Part shown: positions 17,213-26,277 of the stretch, piece after piece | How positions within the stretch are numbered: the first letter of the stretch is position 1 | Layout: each line of letters begins with the position of its first letter | Assembly: GCA_010692425.1 (NCBI GenBank) | Contig: JAAHHJ010000027.1 | Location: 1 to 64,000, forward strand | Source of the DNA: Symploca sp. SIO3C6 | GTDB taxonomy: Bacteria > Cyanobacteriota > Cyanobacteriia > Cyanobacteriales > Coleofasciculaceae | Length of the DNA: 64,000 nucleotides | Direction of reading: 5' to 3' | Made by a program: the position numbers and the translations under genes | The notes under the pieces: generated by a model | The model's database searches: none | The model's input: only the letters and a program-made list of their open reading frames with translations | Told to the model about the DNA's origin: nothing

Positions 17213-18427
17213 TTATTTCAAAGCTTCCAGCACTGCTTTCGGTGATAACTTATCCTTAAACCAGATAATTTTAGCAGGAACCTCCTCTACCTTAACCCCT
17301 GCCTTCTCCAAATTTAAGCGCTCAGAAATTGCCAAAATAAGATTGTCACATTCAGACTTGCGCACCTGGTAGAATTTTTTGCGTAAATATTCTGGACGCC
17401 AGTAGCCGACAATTTCTAGTAAGAAGTTACGCCCATCGGGATGGACGATACGAAAATCAGGAATCATCACACTGCCAGGAATAGGAATCAAATCAACTTC
17501 TCGCTCTAAAACCCAGTCAGTTTTCTGAGATTCCCAGCGCTTGGCAAAAGCCATTTCTAACATAGAATCATAAGTTTTATCCGGGGGATAGTGAGTAACT
17601 AAACCACATTTGTGATCGATGCTGAAATGCCCCATTTTCATCACACCAGTGTTATAGTCACGGCGCTGTAAAGTTGCCTTAAGACTCCATTTAGTAACAT
17701 GTAATAATGCTGGGAGAAGTTTAGCGATCGCTAAACCATAACGAGTGCTAGGTTTAAATAAACTGGTCGGTCCATCAATGGTAATGGTAAAGCCATGATC
17801 AGCATCTCCTTCGATATAAGTCATCAACTGAAACAGTTTCAAATAGCGGAATAAAAGTTTATATTGACCAGGGACATTACGGTGAGCATTAATCGTGACT
17901 TGACTAGCCTTATAAAAAATTCCCTGCACTTGGGATAAATTGTAGCGGTGCAGCAATGCTTCCGGTGTCGGTTCATTAAACTCAGTGAGGATACGATTTT
18001 CCTGCAAATCGGCGTAGAGCCCAGTACGAATTTGCTGTGGCAGTACTTCCTGATTTAACTCAACAGAGAGGGCAATGCTGAGAGATTCTAGAGTTGCTTG
18101 GGAGGCTTGTCGAGAGGGAACTGATTGAGCAGCAAGAGTAAAGACTCTCTGGCGCAGTGCCTTTGGTTCTAAAGGGCTAACAATTTCAAAAGTACAGAAA
18201 CTGCTTTTGAGAATATGTGCTAAACCTCTTTTAAAGCGGTAGTCAGGGCTATCACCTTCAAGGTCTAATAATTGTCTGTCCAGTTCACCTTGAGTATTGC
18301 CAACTGCCCTTTGAAAACAAGATATCCACTCAGTTGCGGTCGCGCAGAACTGTGAATTAACAGGCAATATTTTAGGAATAATTTCTTCTCCATTTTGCCG
18401 ATTAATTAACAGTTCTGTTGGTAACAT
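17213..18427 (-). CDS. DUF790 family protein (Bax1-like nuclease)
   Basis: 404 residues beginning MLPTELL, the usual start of DUF790. Archaeal members (Bax1) are endonucleases that partner the XPB helicase. A C-terminal PD-(D/E)XK-like core is visible: ERE in WVLEREVDLIPIP, then IPDFRIVHPDGRNFLLEIVGYW with D and E in the expected spacing, followed by RKKFYQVRKSECDNLILA (conserved K). The neighbouring genes here are not helicases, so an XPB-type partner would have to be encoded elsewhere. Expected to be cytosolic and to cut branched or damaged DNA; that is inferred from the family. Confidence 0.85.
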   Translation of the reverse strand: MLPTELLINRQNGEEIIPKILPVNSQFCATATEWISCFQRAVGNTQGELDRQLLDLEGDSPDYRFKRGLAHILKSSFCTFEIVSPLEPKALRQRVFTLAAQSVPSRQASQATLESLSIALSVELNQEVLPQQIRTGLYADLQENRILTEFNEPTPEALLHRYNLSQVQGIFYKASQVTINAHRNVPGQYKLLFRYLKLFQLMTYIEGDADHGFTITIDGPTSLFKPSTRYGLAIAKLLPALLHVTKWSLKATLQRRDYNTGVMKMGHFSIDHKCGLVTHYPPDKTYDSMLEMAFAKRWESQKTDWVLEREVDLIPIPGSVMIPDFRIVHPDGRNFLLEIVGYWRPEYLRKKFYQVRKSECDNLILAISERLNLEKAGVKVEEVPAKIIWFKDKLSPKAVLEALK

Positions 18428-18646
18428 AAACTAGCTCAGCTTGAACAATAAATTATAAAAGAGAACGCTAACACTAATAATAATCACTGAAGGTGATGCA
18501 CTTTAAATGTAGGGAAGATACCAACGGATGTAAACAAACTGTTCGTCATTTAAATCTTATTGTCAATAATTGGGAAATTCTGATTGTGCGACCATCTTAG
18601 TCCCTACTTATACCCAATTTAAATCCGTGACAGCTTACCCTATAGA

Positions 18647-18718
18647 GTAGGTTGTGTTGAACATAGTTAAACCCAACATTTAATGAGACGTTAGGTTTTG
18701 TTTCTCAATCCAACCTAC
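18647..18718. repeat. Palindromic dispersed element (GTAGGTTG...CAACCTAC)
   Basis: 72 bp whose ends GTAGGTTG and CAACCTAC are inverted complements, with further imperfect pairing inward (GTTGAAC / CCAACATT and TCAATC). It lies 17 bp downstream of the spondin/RTX gene stop and could act as a terminator. A related, partial copy lies at about 41493-41526. The remaining spacer 18428-18646 holds nothing I recognise. Confidence 0.6.
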
Positions 18719-18734
18719 AAAGGTAACATGCTCC

Positions 18735-20198
18735 CTAGACGTAAGTATTGTAGCTTGCGTTGGCTACCCAATCTCCCACTTGACCACCTTCGGCAAAAGC
18801 AACCATTTGTTCATTGAAGTATATCCCTAAACCTGAGGTACCGTTCATTTGAGTTGCCCTAGCACTGTAATCACTCACTCCTCCAAATAGCTGCATCCTA
18901 TCCTCAGAGGAGTTCCAATCGCTAATCATCGCGATGTTTTGCTCACCATTGCCATAGAAAGAACCATTGGCATCTCCAAGCACAAATTCGTCACTGCCTC
19001 CTCCACCAGTCATCACATCTGCTACTCCAGGCAGATTCACAGAGGCTGGCAGTGTACCAGCAATCAAAATATCATTACCGTCGCCGCCGACAAGAGTATC
19101 ACTACCACTACCGCCGATAAGAGTATCATTGCCATTACCACCTTGCAGTAGGTCATCGCCATCACCACCTTGCAAGAGGTCATTACCAGAATTGCCTCTG
19201 AGAATATCGTTGCCATCTCTACCCCAGAGGGTATCGTTACCATTACCACCAATCAAGGTATCATATCCAGCAGAACCTTCAAGACTATCATCCCCTTGAC
19301 CACCTTCGAGAAGATCATTGCCATCTCGACCCCAGAGGGTATCATTACCATTACCACCTTGAATTAAGTCGTTACCTGCACCTCCTTCAAGACTGTCTCT
19401 TCCATCCCCACCCTGGAGATAGTCGTTGCCTCCTTCCCCAAACAAGGTGTCGTTGCCCCCTAAGCCTTCGAGGAGGTCATTTCCATTATCAGCGACGAGA
19501 AAATCATTACCTGATCCACCGATCAAAGTATCGCCAAAAGCAACTTCTTCGACACTAATGCTGGCAATCTGGAAGCCGGGAGCAGTATAATCAGCATTGG
19601 CAAACATGGGATCGTCCAAGATACCGCCACTGCCCACTGGTTGAAAACCTGTTGCCAACTGAACTACCCCATTTTCATCAACACCAGTATTGGGAGTTTG
19701 TTGACCGAAAAAGGCAGTATTAGCTGGAAGTTCATCATTGATTTCCGAGCCAGCATCAAGGGCTTGGCTACCGGCAATCATAATCTCAGCTCCTGTGAAA
19801 TTTCCTTGGTCATCAACTACTTGGTGAGCTCTTTCATTCCCATTAGCTACAAAAGTATCGTTACTGGGAATAACCATGGAAGCATAATTAAAGAACTGAT
19901 TGCTAGGATCAGAAGTATCAATCCAGACAGTTTGAGTTGTAGTCTCACTAGGGGCAATTTGACCGTTGGCACCGAAGATGGTACCTTGAATTTCACCAAA
20001 GCCAGCTAGGTCAAACTCAGTGGTAATTGATGCGGTATCACCATCCTCTGCTAAGCTTTCTAAACCAGGTGAAACTGGTCTTCCACGGTCATAAGTATCA
20101 AAGCCGCCATCGTGAAAACCAAACCAGAGGGGAGTAAGAAAAGTACCATTGCTGGGAGCTAAATTGTTAACGGTAACTTGGACTGGAATGTATGCCAT
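18735..20198 (-). CDS. Spondin-domain protein with RTX calcium-binding repeats
   Basis: 487 residues. Residues about 3-190 match the spondin_N domain ([31 protein letters not shown]). From about 222 to 385 there are roughly 17 RTX nonapeptides of the GGxGNDTLxG type, expected to bind calcium and form a parallel beta roll. The last 100 residues ([17 protein letters not shown] ...) resemble the C-terminal secretion end of such proteins. No N-terminal signal peptide, so type I secretion is the likely route; no secretion genes are adjacent. Probably a surface or extracellular adhesion protein. ATG 20198 gives the conserved domain start directly. Confidence 0.88.
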   Translation of the reverse strand: MAYIPVQVTVNNLAPSNGTFLTPLWFGFHDGGFDTYDRGRPVSPGLESLAEDGDTASITTEFDLAGFGEIQGTIFGANGQIAPSETTTQTVWIDTSDPSNQFFNYASMVIPSNDTFVANGNERAHQVVDDQGNFTGAEIMIAGSQALDAGSEINDELPANTAFFGQQTPNTGVDENGVVQLATGFQPVGSGGILDDPMFANADYTAPGFQIASISVEEVAFGDTLIGGSGNDFLVADNGNDLLEGLGGNDTLFGEGGNDYLQGGDGRDSLEGGAGNDLIQGGNGNDTLWGRDGNDLLEGGQGDDSLEGSAGYDTLIGGNGNDTLWGRDGNDILRGNSGNDLLQGGDGDDLLQGGNGNDTLIGGSGSDTLVGGDGNDILIAGTLPASVNLPGVADVMTGGGGSDEFVLGDANGSFYGNGEQNIAMISDWNSSEDRMQLFGGVSDYSARATQMNGTSGLGIYFNEQMVAFAEGGQVGDWVANASYNTYV

Positions 20199-20813
20199 GA
20201 TGATAAACCTTGTTCAGAGTATTAGAGATTTAAGCATTGGCAGAATTGGCGGCTTTGATTGTTTTAAATATTAGAACTGGTTGTTGATAACAGCTTGTTT
20301 AGGGCAATCAAAACTTGCAACCTGCTATTAACAACTTAAAATTTATTTGAAGGGCATCCAAGTACAAAAATGGCAAATTAATTTCCAAGTTTGGAAATTG
20401 ATTTGCCACACAGGGGAAAGTCAGGAGTTATCTTTCCTTTGTTACTCTAGGCAGAAAGACAAAGGAAATTTGACTTAAATGACAAGCAGTGGTATGGCGA
20501 CTAAATAAGTCAGTTTTTTTAATCTTGAACGATCGTTCTACGTATTCTACCAAAGACTACCAAACCCTTGATTTCACAGGCTTGAGCGTATTTGAGGTAA
20601 TTTTTTTGCCCAATTGTTACATAAATGTTATTTTAATTAAAATAACTTAATAATTCCAATGTGCAACAGCCAAGCATAAGGAGCAGTAGTTTCAGTCATT
20701 AACTAATATCAAATTGAATATACCAGTAAGCTGTTACACATCTAACTAATCTAAGTATTCTAAACTTCTAAAGGCAAAACTCATAGCTCCCTTAGTATAG
20801 GTGCTAACTCCTT
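20199..20813. promoter_or_regulatory. Long spacer with a strong hairpin at 20371-20408
   Basis: No gene is supported. A near-perfect hairpin is formed by TGGCAAATTAATTTCCAA (20371-20388) and TTGGAAATTGATTTGCCA (20391-20408), about 17 pairs with a tiny loop and no T run. It lies about 170 bp upstream of the spondin/RTX start (minus strand), so an operator or leader-RNA structure is possible. A shorter palindrome GAACGATCGTTC lies at about 20527. Confidence 0.5.
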
Positions 20814-21527
20814 TTAATTCCCTTTAGTTTTTGTAGCTGTGATTTTGTTTTGAGCCTCTTTAGCTTCTACTTCCACATCATCTAGCTGCTCAGTTTGAGC
20901 CTGTTGGTCTGGTATTACTTCACTCTTGCCGTTTGTTTGAGCTATGGCTTTGGTTATCTCTTCAGTAGCGAAGGTTAATTCATTGAGAATCAATTCATGT
21001 AGACCAGAAGATGTTTGATACCATTTATCCACCTTTACTCTAGCTTCTGCTAAGGTTTTGATAGTTTTGATGAAGACTTTTTCAGAGGCTATTTTACACT
21101 CTTCCTCTGACAAGTGCCCGCCGTCTAAGGCAACTATTTTAGTTACTAAGTCTTTGTACTGTTGAGCAGAACGATAAGCCTTAGCTAATTCTACTTTTAG
21201 TGCTGCCAATTCAATTACTTCGTTGGCGGCTACAATAATATCTTCTTGCTCTGTTACTTGATTATCCTGGTTATTTTTAATCATGGTTTTGTCCTTTTTT
21301 TTAGAGATAAAAATTAGATCTTCTTCACTAAGTCCATTTGAGAAACAGAAACGAGAATCGAAGGGTGGATTCCCTTCATCAAGCTTGTCTAATAGTTCCT
21401 CAAAAGCACGTTCTCGATTGAAAGGCGTGTCTTTGGCTAGGGAATTATCAAGGACAATTAAATACGCGCCTTTGCTGAAGTCGTCTTTATCCTCTGGGGC
21501 TGCATAGGCTGCACGTTGTTTGCTCAT
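20814..21527 (-). CDS. Hypothetical coiled-coil protein
   Basis: 237 residues, not recognised. Residues 1-80 (SKGAYLIVLDNSL..., FEELLDKLDEGNPPF) look globular. Residues about 90-200 are strongly helical and charged, likely coiled coil, and the tail is acidic then lysine-rich. No signal peptide or membrane segment. An internal ATG at 21285 is preceded by AAAGGAC and could give a shorter 156-residue product containing only the coiled coil. It lies divergent from the dnaE-c gene with about 290 bp between them; no functional link is evident. Confidence 0.6.
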   Translation of the reverse strand: MSKQRAAYAAPEDKDDFSKGAYLIVLDNSLAKDTPFNRERAFEELLDKLDEGNPPFDSRFCFSNGLSEEDLIFISKKKDKTMIKNNQDNQVTEQEDIIVAANEVIELAALKVELAKAYRSAQQYKDLVTKIVALDGGHLSEEECKIASEKVFIKTIKTLAEARVKVDKWYQTSSGLHELILNELTFATEEITKAIAQTNGKSEVIPDQQAQTEQLDDVEVEAKEAQNKITATKTKGN

Positions 21528-21821
21528 TAGACAAGATGTAAGATTTTTAGTCGCGCAACATGAAGATTTTTCCTGGATTTACTGTCTAGTACAAGAGTAT
21601 TATATTACTCTGCGGCATCTTTTTAGACAGCAGCGACTATTTGAATTCTCCTCGTTTTAACGCCAGCAGGGGTCAAGATACTGGAGGAGCATCCTATTTT
21701 TTCCCTCGGTGTAACTCTTGGGCGCATATCGGTACGTCCCTACTAAATCCTTTAACACCCTCCTCCGAAGGTGGCTAAAATAGGAGCAAATCCCGTTCTC
21801 AAGCTACTAGTTGTTCCCAAA
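21528..21821. promoter_or_regulatory. Divergent spacer with hairpins upstream of dnaE-c
   Basis: The sequence GAATTCTCCTCGTTTTAACG at about 21643-21662 resembles, in inverted orientation, the hairpin at 12963-12989 and may be a mobile-element trace. GAGGAGCATCC and further CCTCCTCCG words follow. The frame of dnaE-c is open from GTG 21771, but the seventeen codons before ATG 21822 do not belong to the intein, so they are treated as leader. Confidence 0.4.
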
Positions 21822-21929
21822 ATGGCTAAAATTATCAGTCGCAAATCATTAGGTACTCAACCCGTTTACGACATCGGTGTAGAGCGCGACCATAACTTTA
21901 TTTTGGCAAATGGTAAAGTAGCTTCAAAT
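21822..21929 (+). other. DnaE split intein, C-terminal fragment (36 residues)
   Basis: Encodes MAKIISRKSLG ... KVASN. The terminal Asn (residue 36) is the cyclising residue and the next codon is the +1 Cys nucleophile. Block F DHNF is intact. Length equals that of other DnaE-C inteins. Confidence 0.96.
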
Positions 21930-23168
21930 TGCTTTAACAAATCCCACTCCACTGCCTACGGTTATGTAACCTATCAAACAGCTTATCTCAAAGCTAACTA
22001 TCCTGTTGAGTATATGACAGCCCTACTAACTGCTAGTAGTGGTAGTACTGACAAGGTACAAAAATATATTGCCACCTGTGCAAACATGAACATTGAGGTA
22101 GAGCAACCAGATATCAATCGCTCTGATCTTGATTTCACCCCAATGTCTGGCAAAATTTTGTTTGGACTTTCAGCTGTCAGGAATTTGGGAGAGGGGGCAA
22201 TTGAGAGTATTTTAAATGCCCGTAAAACTGATGGATCCTTTAAGTCATTAGCCCACTTGTGCGATCGCGTCGATTTGCGTACAGTTAATCGTAGAGCCTT
22301 AGAATCCTTAATTCACTGCGGTGCTTTTGACTGTATAGAACCCAATCGACAACAACTCATCAAAGATTTAGAAGTAGTCATCCCTTGGGCGCAAGACCGT
22401 GCTAAAGACAGAGATAGTGGTCAGACTAACATTTTTGATCTCTTAGGAGGCAGCAACGGTTCTCAAAATCACAGTAGCACAGCCTGGAAATCTGCACCAA
22501 AGGCTAGCAAAATTGAAGATTATTTGCCACAAGAAAAGTTAAGCTTAGAAAAAGAGCTACTAGGTTTCTACGTGTCTGACCATCCCCTAAAATCAGCCCG
22601 CCAAGTCTCCAAAGTCTTGTCTTCTATTAATCTTGATCAATTAGCTGAGCAAGGCAAACGCACCACTATCAGCGCCATTGTTATGCTTACTGAGGTCAAA
22701 AATCACATCACCAAAACCACAGGCGAACCGATGGCGTTTGTGCAGATGGAAGACCTAAGTGGTCAAGCAGAGGGTGTTATCTTTCCTAAAAATTATCAGC
22801 GCATTAGTTCACTTATCACCGCCGATACTAGTTTAATTGTTTGGGGGAAAGTAGACAATAAAGATGAGCGAACTCAGATGATTATTGAAGATGCTGAGTT
22901 GATTGAAACAGTAAAAATGGTGATTGTGGACTTGAGGCCGCAGCAAGTGAACACTAGAGAATTAGATAACTTAAAAAGTATCCTGCAAGAACACTCAGGG
23001 CAAAATTATCAGTCCAAAGTGCCTGTATTAGCAAGGGTAGCAGGGGCAGATTATAATCAATTAGTTCGTTTTGGCTCTAAGTACTGGGTGCAAGACCATC
23101 GAGAAACAGTTAATGCTCTCAATGCTGCTGGATTCCCTGCTCATGCTTGTGCCCTCAAAACTAATTGA
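21822..23168 (+). CDS. dnaE: DNA polymerase III alpha subunit, C-terminal half with split intein C-fragment
   Basis: 448 residues. Residues 1-36 are the C-terminal half of the cyanobacterial DnaE split intein (YDIGVERDHNF block, ending VASN). The extein starts with Cys37 in CFNKSHSTAYGYVTYQ. The extein then carries the PolIIIA C-terminal region: helix-hairpin-helix zone (FGLSAVRNLGEGAIESIL), the LGFYVSDHPL segment and an OB-fold part (TISAIVMLTEVKNHITKT ... FVQMEDLSG). Known mechanism: the product is joined by protein trans-splicing to a separately encoded DnaE-N, restoring replicative polymerase. The partner gene is not in this window. ATG 21822 is chosen because known DnaE-C inteins begin at this Met; an upstream GTG in frame would add 17 unrelated residues. 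Confidence 0.97.
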   Translation: MAKIISRKSLGTQPVYDIGVERDHNFILANGKVASNCFNKSHSTAYGYVTYQTAYLKANYPVEYMTALLTASSGSTDKVQKYIATCANMNIEVEQPDINRSDLDFTPMSGKILFGLSAVRNLGEGAIESILNARKTDGSFKSLAHLCDRVDLRTVNRRALESLIHCGAFDCIEPNRQQLIKDLEVVIPWAQDRAKDRDSGQTNIFDLLGGSNGSQNHSSTAWKSAPKASKIEDYLPQEKLSLEKELLGFYVSDHPLKSARQVSKVLSSINLDQLAEQGKRTTISAIVMLTEVKNHITKTTGEPMAFVQMEDLSGQAEGVIFPKNYQRISSLITADTSLIVWGKVDNKDERTQMIIEDAELIETVKMVIVDLRPQQVNTRELDNLKSILQEHSGQNYQSKVPVLARVAGADYNQLVRFGSKYWVQDHRETVNALNAAGFPAHACALKTN

Positions 23169-23183
23169 GCTTCTACGCTAATT

Positions 23184-23226
23184 TTCGTTCATTGTTCATT
23201 GTTCATTGTTCATTGCTCATGGTTCT
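23184..23226. repeat. GTTCATT tandem repeat
   Basis: Four to five units of GTTCATT, ending in GCTCATGGTTC. Same family as 3561-3620, but here in clean heptamer form. Confidence 0.8.
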
Positions 23227-23361
23227 GTTTAAATAACGCATCCAATTAGCTTCCTGAGTCGTATTAGGTATGAAGGAATCGATTGCTCTACAGAGACATC
23301 CCAAGAGCAATCAAACAGCAACAACTGCTTCACAAGTACGGTGGCAAGGAGGTAACAACCT

Positions 23362-23511
23362 ATGAATTGGGAACTTTATGAGCGCTATGAAAGCCTAATC
23401 TGGCGTGTCTTCCTAGGCTTAACCCTTGTTTTCTGGGGCGATGAGAAACTAACTGTGCCTAAGTTAGCTTCAAGTTACATCATTCCTAGAAACATTCTCC
23501 TTGTCCTATGA
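23362..23511 (+). CDS. Small ORF (49 codons) leading the ECF sigma operon
   Basis: ATG 23362 is preceded by AAGGAGGT, the strongest ribosome site seen in this window, and the frame runs 49 codons to TGA 23509-23511. The product starts MNWELYERYESLIWRV, has a hydrophobic middle (FLGLTLVFWG) and an aromatic-rich start. Its stop overlaps the sigma-factor ATG as ATGA (23508-23511), a layout that couples translation. It could be a leader peptide controlling sigma synthesis or a small membrane-associated protein. I know no family for it. If the sigma protein really starts further downstream, the overlap loses weight. Confidence 0.6.
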   Translation: MNWELYERYESLIWRVFLGLTLVFWGDEKLTVPKLASSYIIPRNILLVL

Positions 23512-24179
23512 ATTCCACGTTGTTCATAACTGGGATAATCAACAACTTGGTATTGGAACCATCTACTCGTACTGGTTTGGTGAAACATACTGACTCTGAT
23601 AAAGCTAACTACGAACCGAAAACTTCCCCATCCCAAACAGATGTAGAATTATTTCACGCCTTAAAGGCTGGTAAAGTTTCTGCCTTGGGTATTCTCTATG
23701 ACCGCTATGCCAGCCTTGTCTATGGATTGGCGATTAAAATCTTAGCCAATCAACAAGAAGCAGAAGACTTAACTCAAGAAGTTTTTCTGATTTTGTGGCG
23801 CAAAGGTAATTACAATCCTGCTCGCGGTTCTCTCAGTAGCTTTCTAGTCACAATTGCTCGCTCGCGGGCAATTGATCGACTGCGATCGCACAATACTAAG
23901 CTAAAATTTCTCCAGCGCTGGCAAAAAAACATGACAGATGAAACGGCTTTTCCAACTCCCTTCGAGCAGGTTTCCGTGCAAGAACGCCGCGTCTATGTCC
24001 GTCAAGCCCTAGCGCAATTGCCCCAAAAGCAGCGCCAGGTCTTGGAAATGGCATACTATCAGGGTTGTTCTCACTCAGAAATTTCTCAACAGTTAAATAC
24101 TCCCCTGGGAACTGTTAAAACGTGGACTCGTAAGGGTTTGTTGAAACTTAGACAAAACCTCCGGGACGCTATCGAATAA
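23508..24179 (+). CDS. ECF-type RNA polymerase sigma factor
   Basis: 223 residues. Region 2 is at about 50-120 (LYDRYASLVYGLAIKILANQQEAEDLTQEVFLILW), region 4 at about 163-220 (ALAQLPQKQRQVLEMAYYQGCSHSEISQQL then GTVKTWTRKGLLKLR). Sigma-70 domains 1.1 and 3 are missing, as in ECF factors. A 45-residue N-terminal extension is poorly conserved, so the true start could be internal. It is followed after 7 bp by a membrane anti-sigma gene. Likely related to the cyanobacterial SigG group; the symbol is not assigned. It should direct an envelope-stress type regulon when released by the anti-sigma. Confidence 0.93.
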   Translation: MNSTLFITGIINNLVLEPSTRTGLVKHTDSDKANYEPKTSPSQTDVELFHALKAGKVSALGILYDRYASLVYGLAIKILANQQEAEDLTQEVFLILWRKGNYNPARGSLSSFLVTIARSRAIDRLRSHNTKLKFLQRWQKNMTDETAFPTPFEQVSVQERRVYVRQALAQLPQKQRQVLEMAYYQGCSHSEISQQLNTPLGTVKTWTRKGLLKLRQNLRDAIE

Positions 24180-24186
24180 TTGCACC

Positions 24187-25131
24187 ATGAGCAAATCTTT
24201 ACCCCCTGAACGTCTGCAAGAACTAGCAGCAGGTTATGTCTTGGGCAATCTTGCTCCGGAAGAAGCTGAACAATTCCAGCAGCTGCTGACAAATAATCCT
24301 GAATTAGCAGTAGAGGTGGATAGCCTACAAGAAGTGCTGGGATTAATGCCCTATGCTTTACCAGAAGTAGCCCCCCCACAATCTTTGCGCTCAGTGATTC
24401 TAGAAACTGCCCTGGCTTCGGCAAAACCTGCCACCAGCAAACGCCAACGCTCTCCTTCTCCTTGGCTTTGGAGTGGTATAGCTGCTAGTGCAGCAGCATT
24501 GTTGGCAACTACTATTGGTTTAGACAATTATCGCCTGCGGCAAGAACTTTATTTAGTCAAAGCTGAGTTAGTTCAGAAACAGGAAATGATTGCAAAGTTT
24601 GAGCAACCGAATAATCTGTTAGTTTCCCTAGAGGATTCACAGTTGTCTGCTGATGCCCCAATTGTGATCAGTTCAGAAGTCTTGTTAGAAAAGAACTGGG
24701 ATGGTATTGATAAAATCTTACAGGATCACTTGCGATCACTCTTATCAAAGCGCCCAAAAGTTGATCTACCATCTTCTGAACCTACTAAGATTATTGAACA
24801 TTTTCAAGGACAGTTATCTTTCTCTTCAGATGTCCCCTCTCTCAGCCAAACAGGTTCCAAACTTCTGGGAGGAAGTTTCTGCAAATTTGGCAAAACTAAA
24901 GGCATTCGTTTTACTTACCAATTACAGGGAGAGCAAACAGTATCTTTTTACCAGTTAAAGCGCTCACAACAGCCATCTTTCCCTCAGTTGGGAAAGGAAC
25001 GTCTTTATGTTGCTCAGCAAGGAAGCCCCACAATGTTAATCTGGAGTGATGGCCAATTACTTTATGCTCTTGTTGCTCAGTTATCTCCACAAGAGTTAGA
25101 GTTGCTTGCTGCCCACATAAAATATGTATAG
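24187..25131 (+). CDS. Membrane anti-sigma factor (RskA type)
   Basis: 314 residues. The N terminus, LQELAAGYVLGNLAPEEAEQFQQLL, is the cytosolic anti-sigma domain that clamps the partner sigma. No HxxxCxxC zinc motif is visible. One membrane segment lies at about 94-113 (WLWSGIAASAAALLATTIGL), followed by a predicted short coiled coil and an extracytoplasmic domain of about 180 residues. Seven bases separate it from the sigma gene, so the two are co-expressed. Release probably needs proteolysis, as for RskA proteins; the trigger is not visible. Confidence 0.9.
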   Translation: MSKSLPPERLQELAAGYVLGNLAPEEAEQFQQLLTNNPELAVEVDSLQEVLGLMPYALPEVAPPQSLRSVILETALASAKPATSKRQRSPSPWLWSGIAASAAALLATTIGLDNYRLRQELYLVKAELVQKQEMIAKFEQPNNLLVSLEDSQLSADAPIVISSEVLLEKNWDGIDKILQDHLRSLLSKRPKVDLPSSEPTKIIEHFQGQLSFSSDVPSLSQTGSKLLGGSFCKFGKTKGIRFTYQLQGEQTVSFYQLKRSQQPSFPQLGKERLYVAQQGSPTMLIWSDGQLLYALVAQLSPQELELLAAHIKYV

Positions 25132-25185
25132 CTCCAAGATATAGATTTCAGCAACTGCTGTGGGAATTGATTCCTAATTTGGATT

Positions 25186-26019
25186 CTAATGCTGCATATT
25201 GGTGATGAAATCTGTCAACAAGCTGTTAAATTTATTTGGTGCTTCCCAATGTGGGGCGTGACCGGCATCAGCAATAAATTGAATTTTGCCATTCCAAAGG
25301 GTTGGCATTTCCAATTCTGCGATATAGTCTTTATTTACTAACTGCTCTTTTTCCCCATGAATAATCATCAAAGGAATGGTCATATTGCCTACAACTTCAA
25401 TCTCATCTTGATAGCCATCTGGGTTAATACTTGCTCCTAAATGAGCACGAGCTTGACCATCGGTTAAGGCAATATCTTCTAAAAATAACTCAGGAATTTC
25501 TTCTATTTCCGGTCTAAAGAAGGTCGTCACATACGCTAACATATCCTCTTGAGTTAGTTCCAGGGTGAAGCCCAAGCTAAGAGCCGAATGTGGCAAAAAA
25601 GCCTTTTCTAAATCGGGCGGGTCGTTAGCAATTGGTGGCGTACCAAATATTACAATACCTTGTGCATCGGTGAGTTGATCAACGGCCTCCAAAAGAATGT
25701 GTCCGCCTAGACTCCAACCTACAAAAATTGCCTCAGAAGCGTCTAAAGCTTCAGCTACTTCAACAACAGCAGCCGCATAGCCAGGGAGACTGTAAGTCAC
25801 TTCTGGAGCAGCAGCCACATCCGAGAGTCCATGGCCAGGTAAATCCATCGCAATCAAGTGATACATCTCACCGAGTTCACCCTGTAATTGATTCACGTAA
25901 GAGCGTCCCGATGAAGAATTGCCATGAATGAGGAAAATCGTTTTACCTTCACCTGAACTTTCATAATAAGCGATGTTTTGGGTGCTAATTTTGATTATTT
26001 TCGCTTCAAGTTCCATCAT
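25186..26019 (-). CDS. Alpha/beta hydrolase
   Basis: 277 residues of alpha/beta-hydrolase fold. Oxyanion motif LIHGNSSSG (30-38), nucleophile elbow GWSLGG with S103, a late acidic candidate in IHGEKEQ and catalytic His in AGHAPHWE. No signal peptide, so cytosolic. Substrate not determinable; esterase, haloperoxidase-like and C-C hydrolase members share these motifs. MM at the start allows either Met. Its stop lies 55 bp from the anti-sigma stop (convergent). Confidence 0.9.
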   Translation of the reverse strand: MMELEAKIIKISTQNIAYYESSGEGKTIFLIHGNSSSGRSYVNQLQGELGEMYHLIAMDLPGHGLSDVAAAPEVTYSLPGYAAAVVEVAEALDASEAIFVGWSLGGHILLEAVDQLTDAQGIVIFGTPPIANDPPDLEKAFLPHSALSLGFTLELTQEDMLAYVTTFFRPEIEEIPELFLEDIALTDGQARAHLGASINPDGYQDEIEVVGNMTIPLMIIHGEKEQLVNKDYIAELEMPTLWNGKIQFIADAGHAPHWEAPNKFNSLLTDFITNMQH

Positions 26020-26054
26020 AAGTTTTTAGAAACTCCCAGAACTTCCTTAACTGC

Positions 26055-26171
26055 TAAGTAGTCGGGCATAAATAAATGGCTCTATGTAAAGAATTATGAA
26101 ATCCGTCAAAGTGACCCTACACCCTACACCCCACACCCTGCCTCAACCAGTAAACTTTATCAATGTCGCAG
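26055..26171 (+). repeat. Inverted-repeat element A, copy 1
   Basis: 117 bp that reappear in reverse orientation at 33005-33121 with about four to five differences. The ends carry imperfect inverted repeats (CGGACATAAATAAA-like and CTGCGACATTGATAAA-like). The middle holds three tandem CCCTACA-type heptamers. This looks like a miniature non-autonomous transposable element; no transposase is nearby. Confidence 0.8.
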
Positions 26172-26277
26172 ATACTTATGCCATCTATCTTTCTTCCCAA
26201 ACTGCTCTTGGGATCAAGTTAACCTCTATCTTAGACCAAAATGCTATTTCATGGCACTTTGGTAAAGTATCCCCTTA

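Noticed and set aside
18939-19367. Plus-strand ORFs opposite the RTX repeats
   Set aside because: Shadow of the nonapeptide repeat on the real minus-strand gene.
21771-21821. GTG start giving a longer DnaE-C
   Set aside because: The extra 17 residues are not part of known DnaE-C inteins, which begin at the ATG at 21822.
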